A DNA stretch of 64,000 nucleotides from Branchiostoma belcheri (GCF_001625305.1 NW_017802379.1:1767318-1831317), one strand, 5' to 3'; numbered from the stretch's first letter, positions 47,995-62,219 are shown. Numbers and translations: made by a program. The notes: generated by a model from the letters alone, not told the origin.

Positions 47995-48993
47995 TTACAA
48001 CTGGCTAACCCAAGTGGCGTAGCCCATAGTCGTCAGAGCTGTTCCGTTCTGCGTCTTGGTGACCTCGTTGCCCATCACCTCCATCTCAGCGGACTCCTGT
48101 CTGTTGATCGGGCCCTTGTCGCTCTTCTGGCTCTCCTCGTTCGAGTGTTTCAGCTCGTTCGTCCGTTTTCCGAAGAGGTTGGAGATGTTGGACAGGTGCA
48201 GGAAGTCGTGGTTGAAGATCTTGTTCGCTGCGTTGGGAAAAGTCGCGGCGAACCCCGAGCGGAAGTTCCTGTTCATGCAGCCGTACACGATGGGGTTGAC
48301 GCAGCTGTTGAAGAACGTGAGCCAGTGTGCCGCCGGGAAGGCGTAAAAGTACAGCCGGCGCAGGTCCTCCCTCTCCAGGTTGCCGTAGTCCGCCAGCATC
48401 TGGACGGTGTGCAGGGGCAGGTGCAGGAGGGTGAACAGGACCACAACCACCACCAGCATCTTGAACACGCGTACCTGGAGGTAACAAAAATTAGAAATGG
48501 CCAAAATGAACAGACACGAACCATCCACCAGCTCTCACTCTTTTGTATGCAGTTTGTACAATGTATGTGTAGAATGCTGTTAAGATTAGCAGAACTTTAA
48601 CCGATGTAAACTGCACCTTTGTTATATATTTTGTCTGATCTTTACCTCTTCCACCATGACCTCAAGGGAAAGCAGCCTGCAAGGTAATTTGAGCTTCTCC
48701 TGAATAAACAACAAAGGTTGAAACCTTGTTCCCGAGCTTGGCCCGTTTCGGCCCGATCCCGCTCCTGGTGGCGCCCTGCACGCTGGACCGCATGGTGGAC
48801 TGGTACAGACGGACGGCCACACGGATGTACATCACGGTGATGGCCGTGAGCGGGGCAACGTAGCACAGGACGAAGATCGAGAGGGTGTAGTTTCTCTGCC
48901 AACAAACAAGTTCAACGTGTTATTGGATTGAAAACACAAGAACAGAATCTATCAGGTCACAAGAGTTCCACTCTCTGTCTCCGTCTCTCAAAG

Positions 48994-49052
<59 letters not shown>

Positions 49053-49055
49053 ATC

Positions 49056-49149
<94 letters not shown>

Positions 49150-51279
49150 ATACGTACACATACACACACACATACACACACACACACACGCACATACACA
49201 CACACACACACACACGCACACACACAGGTCGACTTCATTAGGTGACCGTCGGCCTGTTCCCAGCACAGTCCCCGGGGAGGTTGTAAGTCGTACCAGCCCG
49301 TCGCCTGCCCAATCCTCCTTACAGAAGTGCTTCTCGGGGTCGTAATGCATGACAAACGCCAGGGGGAAAATCATGGCCATTCCCGACAGCCAGATGACGA
49401 CGATGATGACGAAGGTGCGCATGTTGGTCAGCTTTCCTTCCGTCGGTGTGATCACAGCCAGGTATCTACAGAGTGGAGGAAAGCACCATCGGTATCATAA
49501 GCAATATTTCATATCCCCGCATGTGCATCTTACATGAATCAATGCATTCCCCAGGGCGGTTTATTTTTGCACCAGATTATTACTTCCCTGAAAGCTCCAT
49601 GCGAGGTATAATCAACACATGGGTGGATAGAGTTTGATAACGTTATTGCGGATTGTGTATATTTATCAAGCGGCAGTCAAATGTATGAACGTGCTCACCT
49701 GCCAATTGGTTGCGTTTTTAAAATACCAGCAGGGTGCCCGGCCAGATTGACTCATTTATTTTGCGTACTTTTTGCAATAATTGCGTGTGAAATGGAAGGG
49801 ACCATTTAGCTCTTACCTGTCTACAGCGATGGCCACTAGGGTTAGGATAGATGCGGCGAGTGAAATGCCCTGGACGATAGGAGTCAGCTTGCACATCACC
49901 GCCCCGAACATCCAACCTGGAAACGTAAGGCAAGTAGAGGACCCTAATACCCATGATAATCAAAACAGAGATTGAGATCAACAGACGTGTTTCTTTCAAA
50001 GAAATGTCCTTGAACGGATGTTGTAAGATTCTGTCGAAAAATGCCATAAAAAAGAACGGAAACTGCAATTTGCAAGGTTTGCAACCATAACCTTCAAATC
50101 TAAGTCCTTTCTGTACAATGTTTTTTTTTCAAGTACAATAGTAACAAGACCTTCCCTCCTGGGCCCACGTTCACGGTCATAAGTATTTAAGACATTCTGT
50201 GTTATGCCACAAGCAATCATGAATCAGACAGGGCTTCGTAAGAAGGACGGGTAAACCCTCTTCAGCAGTGTGGATCAGACTAAGAAAACCAGAAATTGTT
50301 GAACGTCTTTGAAGTAGATCCTCCTTGAAACGAAATACGCTAACTCGAGCTCATCTAAAAGGTGTTTGCATCAACGGTTTTGATGATGAACTAAGGGCAA
50401 TGCTTAACGAACTTATGTTGAGTACTCTGTGACTGAGCGTGGGATCTGCTTGATATCTGCCTGAGGACTCTTGACATTTCGGTAACGTTTTGTGCTTCAG
50501 ACGCTCGTGGCGCCGCTGATTCTGTCGTGTGACTGTCGCCTGCCAAGGCTGATAGAATTTTCACGAGGTAACATTGGGTTGATTCAAAGTGAGACGTTAG
50601 CTTGTAATGTTACAGGTTTGCTTCTGATATTCAATAGTTTCCTACAACTCTCAATTTTTTTTCAAAGAATTTGGAGCACACAATCACCCAGGGATAGGCC
50701 CTTCACATTCCTTTTTCCTTTTATTCATCAATCATCAAGCCATCCTTTCTTGACGACACCATTTTGTAACCCAGAACACTAAGAGGTGTAAGAAGCGTTC
50801 AAAAGTTCAAAAGTTGTATATTAGACCTTATTATTACCAATATTCGTGTTTCCCTCACTTCTTTTGTTAACCCCATCAAGTTATAAATTGCAAGTGCATG
50901 ACTTGCACAGATCATGTAACGCAGGTTTCAATGAAATAGTGGTTTTTATTAAATGGAAGCATGATTGATTTTCATTAGGTTTCAATGAAATAGACGCACG
51001 ATTTGTGAACTTACCGATGGTGAGGTTGTCCACCAGGGTGACGGGGATGCACACCACGCCCACCAGGAGGTCACTCACGGCCAAGTTCACGATGAAATAA
51101 TTGGTCACAGTGCGCATGCTCTTGTTCTTGGCCACCACCACGCACACCAAGACGTTACCCATAATGCACAGGAGGAAGACCAGCCCGTAGGCGACTGCCA
51201 GCAGGTACATGATCGGCATGGACTGCTTGTACATGGAGTTGTTGGTGGGATCAGCTCCGGTGGTGTTGTTGGCATCCAT
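47995..51279 (-). CDS. NPFFR-like: Neuropeptide FF receptor-like class A GPCR
   Basis: Five coding exons join in frame to 395 residues: 51279-51015, 49916-49817, 49465-49294, 48895-48725, 48474-47995. The extracellular N-terminus has N-glycosylation sites (NNTT, NNS). Visible landmarks: TM1 GNVLV (residues 41-45), TM2 LAVSD with Asp70, ECL1 GWMFG, Cys97 of the conserved disulfide, DRY at 121-123, TM7 NPIVY at 296-300. The stretches [15 protein letters not shown] and [17 protein letters not shown] match NPFF receptor signatures (family knowledge). Ligand would be an RF-amide-type peptide and coupling through G proteins at the plasma membrane; both are inferred from family. The usual TM6 tryptophan is His254 (LHLP). 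Other RF-amide receptors (SIFamide-like) are the main alternative. Confidence 0.92.
48996..49226. repeat. Long (CA)n microsatellite in a GPCR intron
   Basis: About 230 bases of CA with CACATA and CACG interruptions between receptor exons 3 and 4. The long Cys/Val and Thr/His ORFs here are artefacts. Confidence 0.95.
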
Positions 51280-51299
51280 GATAAAAAAATCGCAATGGA

Positions 51300-53430
51300 T
51301 AGATTGCTGCTATTTCTCCGAATAGATAAGGCGATCTTGTATTTTTCTAGATAATTTGTAATGAAAGTCTGCTCTGAGCAAAGGCCATGGTTTTGAGGGA
51401 TTGTTTTCTATTGAGCAGATGCCAGATACTTGGATAAAAAAACCGTTGAGGCGGGCAGGCACTTTTGTTCAACTCCTGTAAGTAATAAAAACGGTGATTG
51501 TAACTTAAACCTATATACATGTTTACAATAATTTACGAGAAGAAAATGAAAAAAGCGTATTGAACATACATGCTATCAGATGGAGATACCGTTGGCTTGA
51601 ATGACATAGAAAGAAATAAGAAGGTAAGGATATACATCAAATTTTACGCTTCACATAACGAAGAAATAGAATAATCTAACAATGTAATAGCCCAATATAT
51701 AATCTCAAATGAGGAAAATGATTTCGTACGTAGGGCCAGTTTACCCACGGGTGAATATCTACTCTGCAAAATAATTTTGAATGTCTACACGTGAAGATGT
51801 TCACATGTCACGGGCATAAGGCTATTTGATAGGGATTCTACTCAATTACCAAGATAAGATGTTGCATTTTCAAGCAGGCTTTGCCACCCTTGCTATTATG
51901 ATGATGATGCAGCTATTCTTATTGCTAGCGGAACCTAAAATATGCTTCTCATAAGAAATCCGCTGCGATGGAAGCGTAATACGGCCTGCAGTAGTTGACT
52001 GCCGGTGCTTGAGACCTCATCGTCGAGGCTTCATTGTGGAGGCATTGAGAGATGGATGACTTCATGTTCATTTGCTCGAGGCCACAGCTTGAGTGTTTTC
52101 AGCGCAGGCTTTCAGGCTCCTTGTCGTGCTCCATGGCCAGGTGTATCTCTTGACAAGTCCTCCGCTCGGGGACTGCAGCTCACGCCATCAGGAGTCATGG
52201 TGCGTGCAATCGGAATCCATGACCTTGGATACAGAGTCAATTGTGACACGTGCAGCCTGGTTGCGCAACAAGCTTTCAAAGTGAGTGGCTAAGGCACGGA
52301 TGAATGCCAAGAGAGTAGGAAAGGAATCTGCCTGTTGGAAGTACAGCTACAGGCTAGACATCAACGGAATATGCCTTTTTAGTTTGTTTCATTTATATGG
52401 CGTCCACGGCAGCAGACTGAATAGCAGTAATTACATAGACGTTGATGCTGAAAACATTTGGCCAAAATGTCCTTATAGCTCTCTCTGTATAAGTTACAAA
52501 CCAACGAAGTAAAAGAAGATAGCTAGGTTGGCATGCTGGCAAGCAATTGAGACTAGCTTTAGGTCGACAGTATTTCAGATTGTTCCAGTCCTTGCTTTGT
52601 AGGATCAGCCATACCAATGCTAGGCCCATTGGTGTGGCGATGAGACAGTCATCAAAATGAAAATCGTTGGAATTTTGTCTTATCAGTCTATCTTTCATTA
52701 TCCAGGGTTAAAGTATCCTAAGATTTATTCATTATTTAGACACTAGAAGGTGAAGGTGAAGACACTAGAATCTGTTGAAATCTGCCGACTTACAGCTCAA
52801 AAGATTGTAGCAGGGACATAACAACAGTGAAATGATAAAACTACAGTTAATTTATTATGTTAGATATACATGCAATGTACTGACGATGAAAGCACGTTTG
52901 GGCTTTCCCTCATTGTGTGTCTGGCTCCTGGACATCACCGGGGGACCAGATGGGCCTTTCATTCAGGCTCAGACAAATTCTGCAGATGTACTCAGTCTTA
53001 TCCGGCTGGGACACTCACTGAACGTCCCCCGCAGCAAAGTCTCTTTGATCGTGAACAACTGACGGTTATTTTTTCCAGCTGGCGTCGTCAGCGCTTTGAT
53101 GTAAGGTTCTTGCAATAACGCCTAAAGTCAGGGTTGTTTGAATATTGGATACATCTGGCCAATCTGGAGATATGTTCTTGAATTTATAGTTCTTTTATAT
53201 ACATTTGGACAAGGCTATGGACAAAGGAGCATTGTACTCTTGAATAGTTCTACCGGGCTGCACTTGTAATTGCACCCAAGTAATGAGGAAGACATGTTCA
53301 AAAGAGTTATAGACTGAAACTATTCTACTCTACAACATTAAACTATCCCATTAGGCTACATACACTCGCCTAGGGCAATACTCCATCTGATAATAGCAAT
53401 CGTTATGACAGATTACTTGTCCAGAATACG
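51300..53430. other. 5' flank of the GPCR, no gene seen
   Basis: No TATA box or initiator could be assigned to the receptor. Short ORFs only. Confidence 0.4.
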
Positions 53431-53439
53431 CTCTGACTA

Positions 53440-53905
53440 AAATCGTGAATCTATTATAGCAGAACGAGTGATGGTTAGCGCTTACCTGTGGTTGTTATAG
53501 CCGCAAATGTACCTATTAAGATGCTGTTGATTGTCGGGTGTTACCGATTTGCGATGTGCGAGCTGTAGCAAGACAGCCGCCCACTAAGACTGGCTGTAAA
53601 ATACAGTCATTATAATGACATCATGCACCTAACGATGATAACCATTAGTGAATGAATCTTAGTTCTGGCTGAACTTGATTGGCAAAAAGACTATAGGTTT
53701 TGAAATATGAATCCACTATTGCAGTACAAGTGATCATTAGGGCTTAGATGCTGTTGGTACAGCCGCACAGGTAACTATTAAAATGCTGTTGATTGTCAGT
53801 TTCTCGACATGATGGTTTTGGATTGCTGGCCTCCCGCTGGTACACCTACATTTATTCCGGCGTCCTGCGTAAAACACGTCCACCATAATCACATCATGCA
53901 GCAGT
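53440..53905. repeat. Decayed tandem duplication, about 250-base unit
   Basis: GTGAATCTATTATAGCAG...TAGCCGCAAATGTACCTATT...ATGCTGTTGATTGTC at 53445-53540 recurs as TGAATCCACTATTGCAG...CAGCCGCACAGGTAACTATT...ATGCTGTTGATTGTC at 53706-53800. More diverged relatives may continue to about 54400. Confidence 0.65.
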
Positions 53906-56900
53906 CGTGGCATTACTCAAGGGTGCAAGAGTTTGCAATGTTGGTGTGTGGAATTGGCTATCCGTATTCCGTTCATTGTATACGCTGTAGCTACCCCGAG
54001 ATTAAAACTGCTAAGGAAGATGACCTAGACGTTATAATGTTCAGCAATGACCATGACGCGACATGAAGACTACTCCGCTGTAGGTCTTCAATTCTTTTCT
54101 TGAAAAAAAATGCACTTCACCAGTTACTATCTATTAAAAAAAATGCACAACTTTACCAGTTACTTCTAGCCTGTTTTTAACAATTTTGCAAACAGGCTCT
54201 AAATACATGTAGTAACCACCACCATACCGTATACATTTCTTCTATAATTCTCTAATCGTTACTCAAAATGCTTACCTAGCAAGGCCAACTGACGCTGCAG
54301 CTGTACCTATGCCGAAGATCTTGCCAGATGCCCCTCCTCAGCCACTTGTGAATCTGCTAAAGCGTCCTGTGAAAAACACATCTCTGAGGCATTACATTAT
54401 TTGTCACGTAAAATGGCACTCAAGTCTGCAGGTTTGCGTCTATTCCGGTTCTGAAAGGTTTTGCAACATCCTCTCGTTCTGCACGAGCGCGCCAAATGAC
54501 AGCCTCCTACTTACGCACAAGGAAATATCAAGGAGCTTGTTGACTAAGTCATGTCATCATTAGATCTACGACATGACGTAAATCCGAAGTACATTATACT
54601 GTTTATTCAGCTTCTCCTGATTAGCATACTGTAATTCAAAAGAAATGAAACGACAGAGACTGACTGAGACTAAGACTACGTTGTAATGGCTTCCAACAAC
54701 ACAATTATGTCGTAAGGCAGGTATCCCATCACCAGTACCAGTACGCAGTGCCCCTAAATGTTGCTTTTATTGCCACTTTTCTCAGCAGAAGATGTTCTTG
54801 GATGTCAGGAGTTGCTTCTCAGAACGTTTGCTCTATGGGGGAAGGGTCACCTAGTGACACTAACGCAGATGCTCAAGAGTCCGGCCTAAAGCACATCTCA
54901 TCGAAGTCCCATTTTGTGTCGGTTGTTACAGCAACCTATAGAGCGCACTTCCGCCTACGCTTGTACCGTTGGGACTCAGATAACCGTGTTGTTTTTCCTA
55001 GAGACCTACATTGGGAAGATTGTTCTAATGGACCAAGCACCTAATGGAAGTTTTCTAATTACGTACAATGGTATTACTATGTGGGTAGTAGCCGTATCCC
55101 ATTATCAAGCATCCAAATGAGTCTCTTTGATATCTTGGGGACGAGCTAAGAATTAGACAACAATTGAGCTGTTGATCTGGTACGCGGCTCTATGACGGCG
55201 GGGACGTCTGTCTAGATGACCAGTAAAATTACCTATCATCATTGGAGGCAACATTAAGTAAATTGCATTTGTTTTTAAATTTGAGATTGGTTTGGAGACC
55301 TGTGGCAATTAAGTATGATCCATCGGCGCCATCCCCGCAACTTTCTGGAGCAGTAATAACATTTGGTTACATTTCACAATCTCTACCCCTAGAGCGAGTT
55401 AATAGTTTTGTTTAAATACGTAAAATGTGGTTGTCCGAAGCAGCAGTGCGTTTGTTATCATATCACTATAAATGGTATATTAGACACAGTTTTGCGATAT
55501 GTACTGGAAGATATGATAGATGGAGCACTCGTAACTGTAACTTTACCACTTATTATTGAGCCTGGGGAGCTGCACCGTTATACGTCGCCAAGGCATCAAC
55601 CGGTTCCTGCCTAAAACAGATCAGTACGTACATGCAGTGCCAAGTTTTCCATCTATCGAGTGTACCCTCTAAATGCTGCAGAGATAAATCTCTCACGAAA
55701 GGTGATATGTGCTCTCCAATAAGTAAAAGTTCCTAACTTATGCTTGATGAAGATAAATGTATAAGATACACTGCGCCATCATCCATCTCTGGCGATGGTA
55801 ATGAGGCTATATGGTTCAAAGTTGGCACCAAACCAGTGGTTTCCAGCTGCTTGTGCACTATATTATAGTGCTGATACTTCTAGATCTGAATACAGAGACC
55901 TTTGCTTTGATGGTAGACCCCTGTCAGTGAGTACTAGTAGTCTATTAGATTTACTGGACGTCTTTCCCTAAAGGCATCAAAACGAAACGAGCCGCTACAT
56001 GTAATATGTGGATATCTGAACACCAAACCATTCCCTGAAACGCATTTCATTGCAAAATAAACGACAGTGCTCATTGTTAGACTAGTTTGCGCATGTACAG
56101 TACATTGATCTTCTCGATTTTGGGAAGTCGGGTCCATTTAATTTATAGATTTGCACAAGATATTCCTAATTCATACTGGACATGGCCTACCAATGTCGCT
56201 GGAAAAGCTTCTGTGAGTACTTACTTTAAAACATGAATATTAGAGAAGTTGTATATGCTGTAGCTGTGGCCAGGATAAAGTTTGAACCTGGCAGAGATCT
56301 AGCTCCATGTACGTTATGATCAGGTCTGTTAATTTTAATGACGTCATGGCGCACTATGTGCGTCAATGCCTTATCATTGGTTTTCTGTGATTTCCTGACA
56401 TAAACTTCCATATTCTTTGCAGGTAGTCTTCTTCATTACAATCTGAAACATAAAGCGTATGTAGTAATACTAACAGACCAGAATGTACGCTGAGAAAAAC
56501 TGTTGGTCGTAATGTAATTTCGTAACAGAAATGATTTCGAAAAACATCCATATTATGTAGACTTTTTGACTGCAGTGTATGTAATCTACTCTACTTTTTG
56601 ACTGCACTGCATTCTATAAGTTAAACCCTTTGTGAAAATGAAAACACACCCGAAGGTTTGCTAAAAAAGCATTATGGACTTGCGGCGGTCCATTGTCAGT
56701 GTCAGGTCGTTTCATTTATTCTAAGTTAACCATGGAAGCAGTGCTGCTGACGTAATATGAGAAGCTTCGAATATCAATTACCTACCTCAGCTCAGACGGA
56801 AATGAAAAGGCAGTGAGAGATGTTTCAAATGGAGGCAGTGAGCCCTGCATAGACTCTAAAATGATGCAGCAAAATCCACGAATGGCAAATACACGAATGC

Positions 56901-57400
56901 TCAACGAATAATTTACGTATGTATGCTGAGACCATTGTAGAGCAACGTTAACTCACGTACAGCGTTGAAACAGCAAGAGAAATGGGACAAAACCGAAAAA
57001 TTCCAGTTTCTCCTTTTCTATCTCACACTGCATAATTTGACATGTTGTAAAGCGCAATAGCTCTATAGAAAAAAAACATTGACTAGTTTCACAACTAGCT
57101 TTCTCGGATGAAACGTTTCGCGAATTTACAGTCTGAAAATCTCCAGTCTCCCACTCGTATTGCATAATTTGAATGAAAATTGACATAAATTAATGATATT
57201 CATCGCACAAGTCCCAGCCTGTTTTCATAGTCATATTTTTTTCATTAATTCCTTTTCAATTATCATATTAATTGCATAACTATCATTTGTTAATTAATTT
57301 AGTAAGGGGGAGGGCCCTGTACAAGCCCTGAAGGCTTCCTACCTCCTCCTACACATTGTTTTTCTTTTATGTAATTTTCTATTTATTCTATTTGTGTTTT
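53906..57400. other. Gene-poor interval, no gene seen
   Basis: Short ORFs without motifs. Minor local duplications: ACTTTTTGACTGCA near 56558 and 56592, and a CATAATTTGA-containing segment at about 57030 and 57163. Confidence 0.4.
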
Positions 57401-57411
57401 AACATGTGCGA

Positions 57412-57446
57412 ATAAACAAACAAACAAACAAACAAACGAACGAACG
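57412..57446. repeat. (AAAC)n/(GAAC)n microsatellite
   Basis: AAACAAAC repeats passing into AACGAACG. Confidence 0.9.
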
Positions 57447-57804
57447 TGTGCCAAAACATCAACTTTGGCTAAAATGTATATTCATGTCAACTCAAAATGT
57501 CAGTGCATATCTTTATGCCAGAAATACTAGTACCACCTGCACGGTGCCTCAGGAGGCCTTGTTACGCTGTGCAAACTGTCATGATTATGTGAAGTAAATG
57601 TCTTTATTGTCATGTGCCAATTAACAGAAGAGCTCTTTCAGCACATGCCTCTCCCTCTGGGGCAAATAATTGTTTGCTGCGAGGAGCAATAAAATTAGCA
57701 ATGTTAAGTGGAGTCATCAAGAGGAATGAAACGTCAAATCGATGACAGATAAAAGAGCAGTGAATTAGGATGCTTCAATTGTTTCTGTAGCCGTTTTAAC
57801 ATTT

Positions 57805-57960
57805 TAAAAGTATCTTCTCAGGTTCGAGTCCTGATATGCCACCGATCTTGTGCCCCTTAAAAAGGCACTTTATTTCCCCACTAAAGAAAGTCAAGTGAAA
57901 ATGCCCTGTCCTGTATTTGTCCTCTGCGTTGATAGCGGCATAAAATAAAATAAATAAAAA
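57805..57960 (+). mobile_element. SINE fragment with B-box-like sequence
   Basis: CAGGTTCGAGTCCTG is a Pol III B-box match, followed by AAAAAGGCACTTTATTTCCC as in the 24.5 kb SINE, and ending in an A-rich tail (AAAATAAAATAAATAAAAA). Confidence 0.6.
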
Positions 57961-58584
57961 ATGAGTGTGCCATCACCTTTTGTTGTCATGAATTGTTGTA
58001 ATAAAAAAAAGAATCTCTTTCATCTACCTAGCGCAGTCAAAAACACAACTCAGATCCAAGCTAGACAATATGAATAGACATGATCAGAATTATCGTTAGT
58101 CCTCGCACATAATGGACCATTCAGGAAGGAAGAGAGATCAAAGTAAAATCAAATCAAAGTACAGTATACGTACATCCGGACTAAACGCCTTTGAAAACGG
58201 ATCTGGCGGAAGTGGCATGGATTACTGTGTCGTGTCATTTTGCAGCTGTGCCTCCTTCAGAAGTTGTCCAAGAATCGTAGATCATACATCCGATAAAAAC
58301 ATTTCTCACGATGGGTCTTGTACGGAAGTTGCGTCTCCACCAGAAGCTGTCTATCAATCAGAACACCGGTCATCCGCCTGATGCATCTTCTAAGAGGAGT
58401 CATGTGATTTTGAATGTTATCCTCAGTCCAAAATTGGCAAACAATCATGAGTGGAATAGCTGAAAAGCACGTCTGGTATTCTTTCGTGCAACAAGCTTCA
58501 AGATTCTGCACGAACAACTACGAAAGGGTGCTAGTGTCACGGAGATGAAAAAAACTACAGTGGGTGTTACTGGAAAACAGAGTC

Positions 58585-58748
58585 GAAAAACCTAAAATGT
58601 TCAGACAATGCATAATGTTCAAAATGACTAATAAACTGGTGGACGTTACGAAAGTTTGAGGTGTTCAAAAACTCATTCTTTCCTAAAGCTTTCGCAGAGT
58701 GGAACTCACTGTCACCAAGTACAGCTGGGGGAATTATCATTAGATAAT
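58585..58748 (+). mobile_element. LINE reverse-transcriptase C-terminal remnant
   Basis: Frames read QCIMFKMTNKLVDV and, after a frame shift, SFFPKAFAEWNSLSPS. Both are typical of the last part of non-LTR ORF2 proteins. The frame is broken between them. The fragment runs into the assembly gap. Confidence 0.6.
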
Positions 58749-59422
58749 NNNNNNNNNNNNNNNNNNNNNNNNNNNNNNNNNNNNNNNNNNNNNNNNNNNN
58801 NNNNNNNNNNNNNNNNNNNNNNNNNNNNNNNNNNNNNNNNNNNNNNNNNNNNNNNNNNNNNNNNNNNNNNNNNNNNNNNNNNNNNNNNNNNNNNNNNNNN
58901 NNNNNNNNNNNNNNNNNNNNNNNNNNNNNNNNNNNNNNNNNNNNNNNNNNNNNNNNNNNNNNNNNNNNNNNNNNNNNNNNNNNNNNNNNNNNNNNNNNNN
59001 NNNNNNNNNNNNNNNNNNNNNNNNNNNNNNNNNNNNNNNNNNNNNNNNNNNNNNNNNNNNNNNNNNNNNNNNNNNNNNNNNNNNNNNNNNNNNNNNNNNN
59101 NNNNNNNNNNNNNNNNNNNNNNNNNNNNNNNNNNNNNNNNNNNNNNNNNNNNNNNNNNNNNNNNNNNNNNNNNNNNNNNNNNNNNNNNNNNNNNNNNNNN
59201 NNNNNNNNNNNNNNNNNNNNNNNNNNNNNNNNNNNNNNNNNNNNNNNNNNNNNNNNNNNNNNNNNNNNNNNNNNNNNNNNNNNNNNNNNNNNNNNNNNNN
59301 NNNNNNNNNNNNNNNNNNNNNNNNNNNNNNNNNNNNNNNNNNNNNNNNNNNNNNNNNNNNNNNNNNNNNNNNNNNNNNNNNNNNNNNNNNNNNNNNNNNN
59401 NNNNNNNNNNNNNNNNNNNNNN
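58749..59422. other. Assembly gap (674 N)
   Basis: Unbroken run of N. Apparent ORFs across it are meaningless. Confidence 0.99.
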
Positions 59423-62090
59423 ATATATATATACTGACATCGTGTGGTGTCTGATATTAATAACGTTGAAGCCCGGATCCCTTGCCCCTGACGGTAAATC
59501 ACACTGTCCTAATGCGGGAGGAAATTGGGGTCGGTGCGCAAGTTAAGACCACACGTCAAGGCCACACTGCAGAACATCTTCGTTTAAGTGCTTATGTTGT
59601 ATGATTGATGTTTAGTCTTGCGATGTTTATCATGATATCTAACTATTCTAATGTTGGAATTGTTGTTGCTATTTATTTACTTCAATTTTCACCACAAAAT
59701 GAGGTCTCATAACAACCACTCACGTTTTGGGTTACAGTAATGGACTGTGAAGATAGATGTTTGTTCACCTAGTAAGTTACTTCTTATTAAATATTTTGCT
59801 GTTTATGTTTTATTGCTTATTGACGTATTTTTTATGCTCACGTATTCCCTGTTGTGTGTCTGTGTGAAAAACAACATGTAAATGCGATTACGGCTTGTTT
59901 TTGTTTTATCTCCATTGTGCCATGATTAAATCCTAATGAATGAAAAACAAATTAGTAACAACTTCAAGAAACAGACCGTGACGCTGAATATTTCCTGTCA
60001 ACTGTGGGAAAGTTCATCCTAATTTAAGGAATCGAACGTGTGGGGGTGGGAAATACATTAGCAAGTAGGGAAAGTAACGGTTGTGACATCATTCAAGAAG
60101 CTGAATCTTCGATCCATCATCGAAATCCCCTCAACTTTTCATACTCTCAACTTCCCATCCTTCCTCTTATCGCATCAGTTCAGTTGCGCAATTTGCACCT
60201 GTAGTTTGGGAAGTTATTTTGGGTCTTTCCAAGGATAATCGATTTTATGGTACTGTGGATTTGTTCCTCACAAATCATTCTTTTATCTACACCGATATCG
60301 CACAACGCTTTGCACGGAGGCAGGAAAAGGGAAAATATCGATAGAGCTTACATGTATATTTATGTGTGGTAAAGCTGTCAACACGCCCTGTGGGAGATAA
60401 CGATTATCAGCTCAATGATAGGTGAAACCCGCTGGCCGGAGAATTAGACGGGGTTCACAAAACCTCGATTTTCATCTAAAACCTGCTGACATCTATCGAT
60501 TTTTGTGTAATTCATTCGTTCTATGTCTGCCCTGCAGGTACTGAAAGAATTTGCGCTAACTACGACAGAGTTGTGTGATCTTACTGGATAAGAAGACACT
60601 GCAATCTCTGGCAATGACCATAACCGGTACACTATAAGCTGCTACTTACGTCACAAAGTTGTTAACATAGACACGGTCTCATCCGTTAATGACAGGATAA
60701 TATTCAAGTTGAGAGTTATTCAAGATAAAGAAATATCTTTTGTGTTTGATGGCGCGCTTACATAACTTTCATCACCTTAAATCCGTCGCCATCGGCATCT
60801 CCGTCTTCCTTTTCTATGGCTTTCATAAGCCAAAAAAGTTGTTCGTAACATCCGTTGATGTCAGTGTGTTATCTATTACGCAATGGAAATGAAGACTCAT
60901 TCACTATCGGTAGAGGAAATCAAGTTTGGAGCGGAGTGATTTTAAAATAGACGTCACTAACCTGTTAACGCTGAAACAGTGACGCCATCTACAAGGATCT
61001 TGGCGGTTGTTCGTTAACTATGGCAGTGCCTCTGAGACCACTACACGTCGCTGATAGGTCCAATCTTCCTACCCTAAGATACAGCTTTTACAAATTACAT
61101 CAAACAGTCATGATTTACGTACTCATTTATTAGGCTGTAACACAAGGAAGGGTGTTACCACATTTTGAAAGCTACCATACCAACAAGAACATGACTGAAA
61201 ATATTACAGCAAATAAAAAGATACGTACATCGGCACTAATGTCACATGTTATGAAAGAACAGAAAATGTAATTACATAAAAGCAATATAATTAATATATA
61301 AACATAAATACAACAACGCATAGCGTCGCCATGTAGCAAGGCTTGCATTAGTGGTGGTGTTGGCATTTTCTTGGAAATTCATATTCCTGGAGCATTTGCA
61401 AGGTCAGCATGAGAAAAGGATCCCTGTAAGCATAGAAATATGTATTTATCTGAAATCCCATGCGGGCAAATCTAATTACTGTTATCAATTCACTTCATAG
61501 GCTGCTTAATCAAACCAACAGACAAGGTGGCAGAACACAGTTTTCCCCCTATGGGGATTCCTATAGTTAAGCAATCCCAAGGTGACTCACTTCGACGCGG
61601 TAAAAAAAATTATAGCAGGGTGCACTAGAGAAACACGGCCAACTATTATGTTGAAACAAAATAACTGAAAAAAGTTAAGGTTTTTTAACATCATGACGAC
61701 CACTTTAATTTGGCCCTCTACGGAGGCCAACGGAACTGCAGTCGGCTCACCCTGGAACGCAGTTGCGTAATGCTACACATTTATACACGAACAGGGAAAT
61801 CTTCACAATCCAACTCATACTGTGTACAAGCCGATACCTTTCTATACCACACAGCGCAGTTTACTCCTGGCTACCTCTCACATAAGTTGCTAAGGCCAGG
61901 ATTCAAGAGTTTTGTCTGCACTACCCGCGTCATAGTATTCATAAGTTTTATTCAGGAAGGTAAAATCCAATGATAATGTACAATAAACGTTTTTAGTTAG
62001 GAAGGTTAAGTATGACAAAATGTGAAAACTCCAGTTCATGTTTCTGTTTCTGTCAACGAACGATACAGATAAGGCACTTAGGAATGCCAA
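59423..62090. other. Gene-poor interval after the gap, no gene seen
   Basis: Begins with a short (AT)n. No exon or RNA gene could be supported. Confidence 0.4.
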
Positions 62091-62092
62091 AT

Positions 62093-62215
<123 letters not shown>

Positions 62216-62219
62216 CAAA

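Noticed and set aside
48920..49355. Long Cys/Val and Thr/His ORFs on both strands
   Set aside because: They are translations of a CA microsatellite and overlap the GPCR exon 3 boundary.
52005..52292. 95-codon plus ORF
   Set aside because: No recognisable motif, and an overlapping frame is equally open; treated as chance.
58567..59546. ORFs of 240-310 codons across the N run
   Set aside because: They consist mostly of unknown bases.
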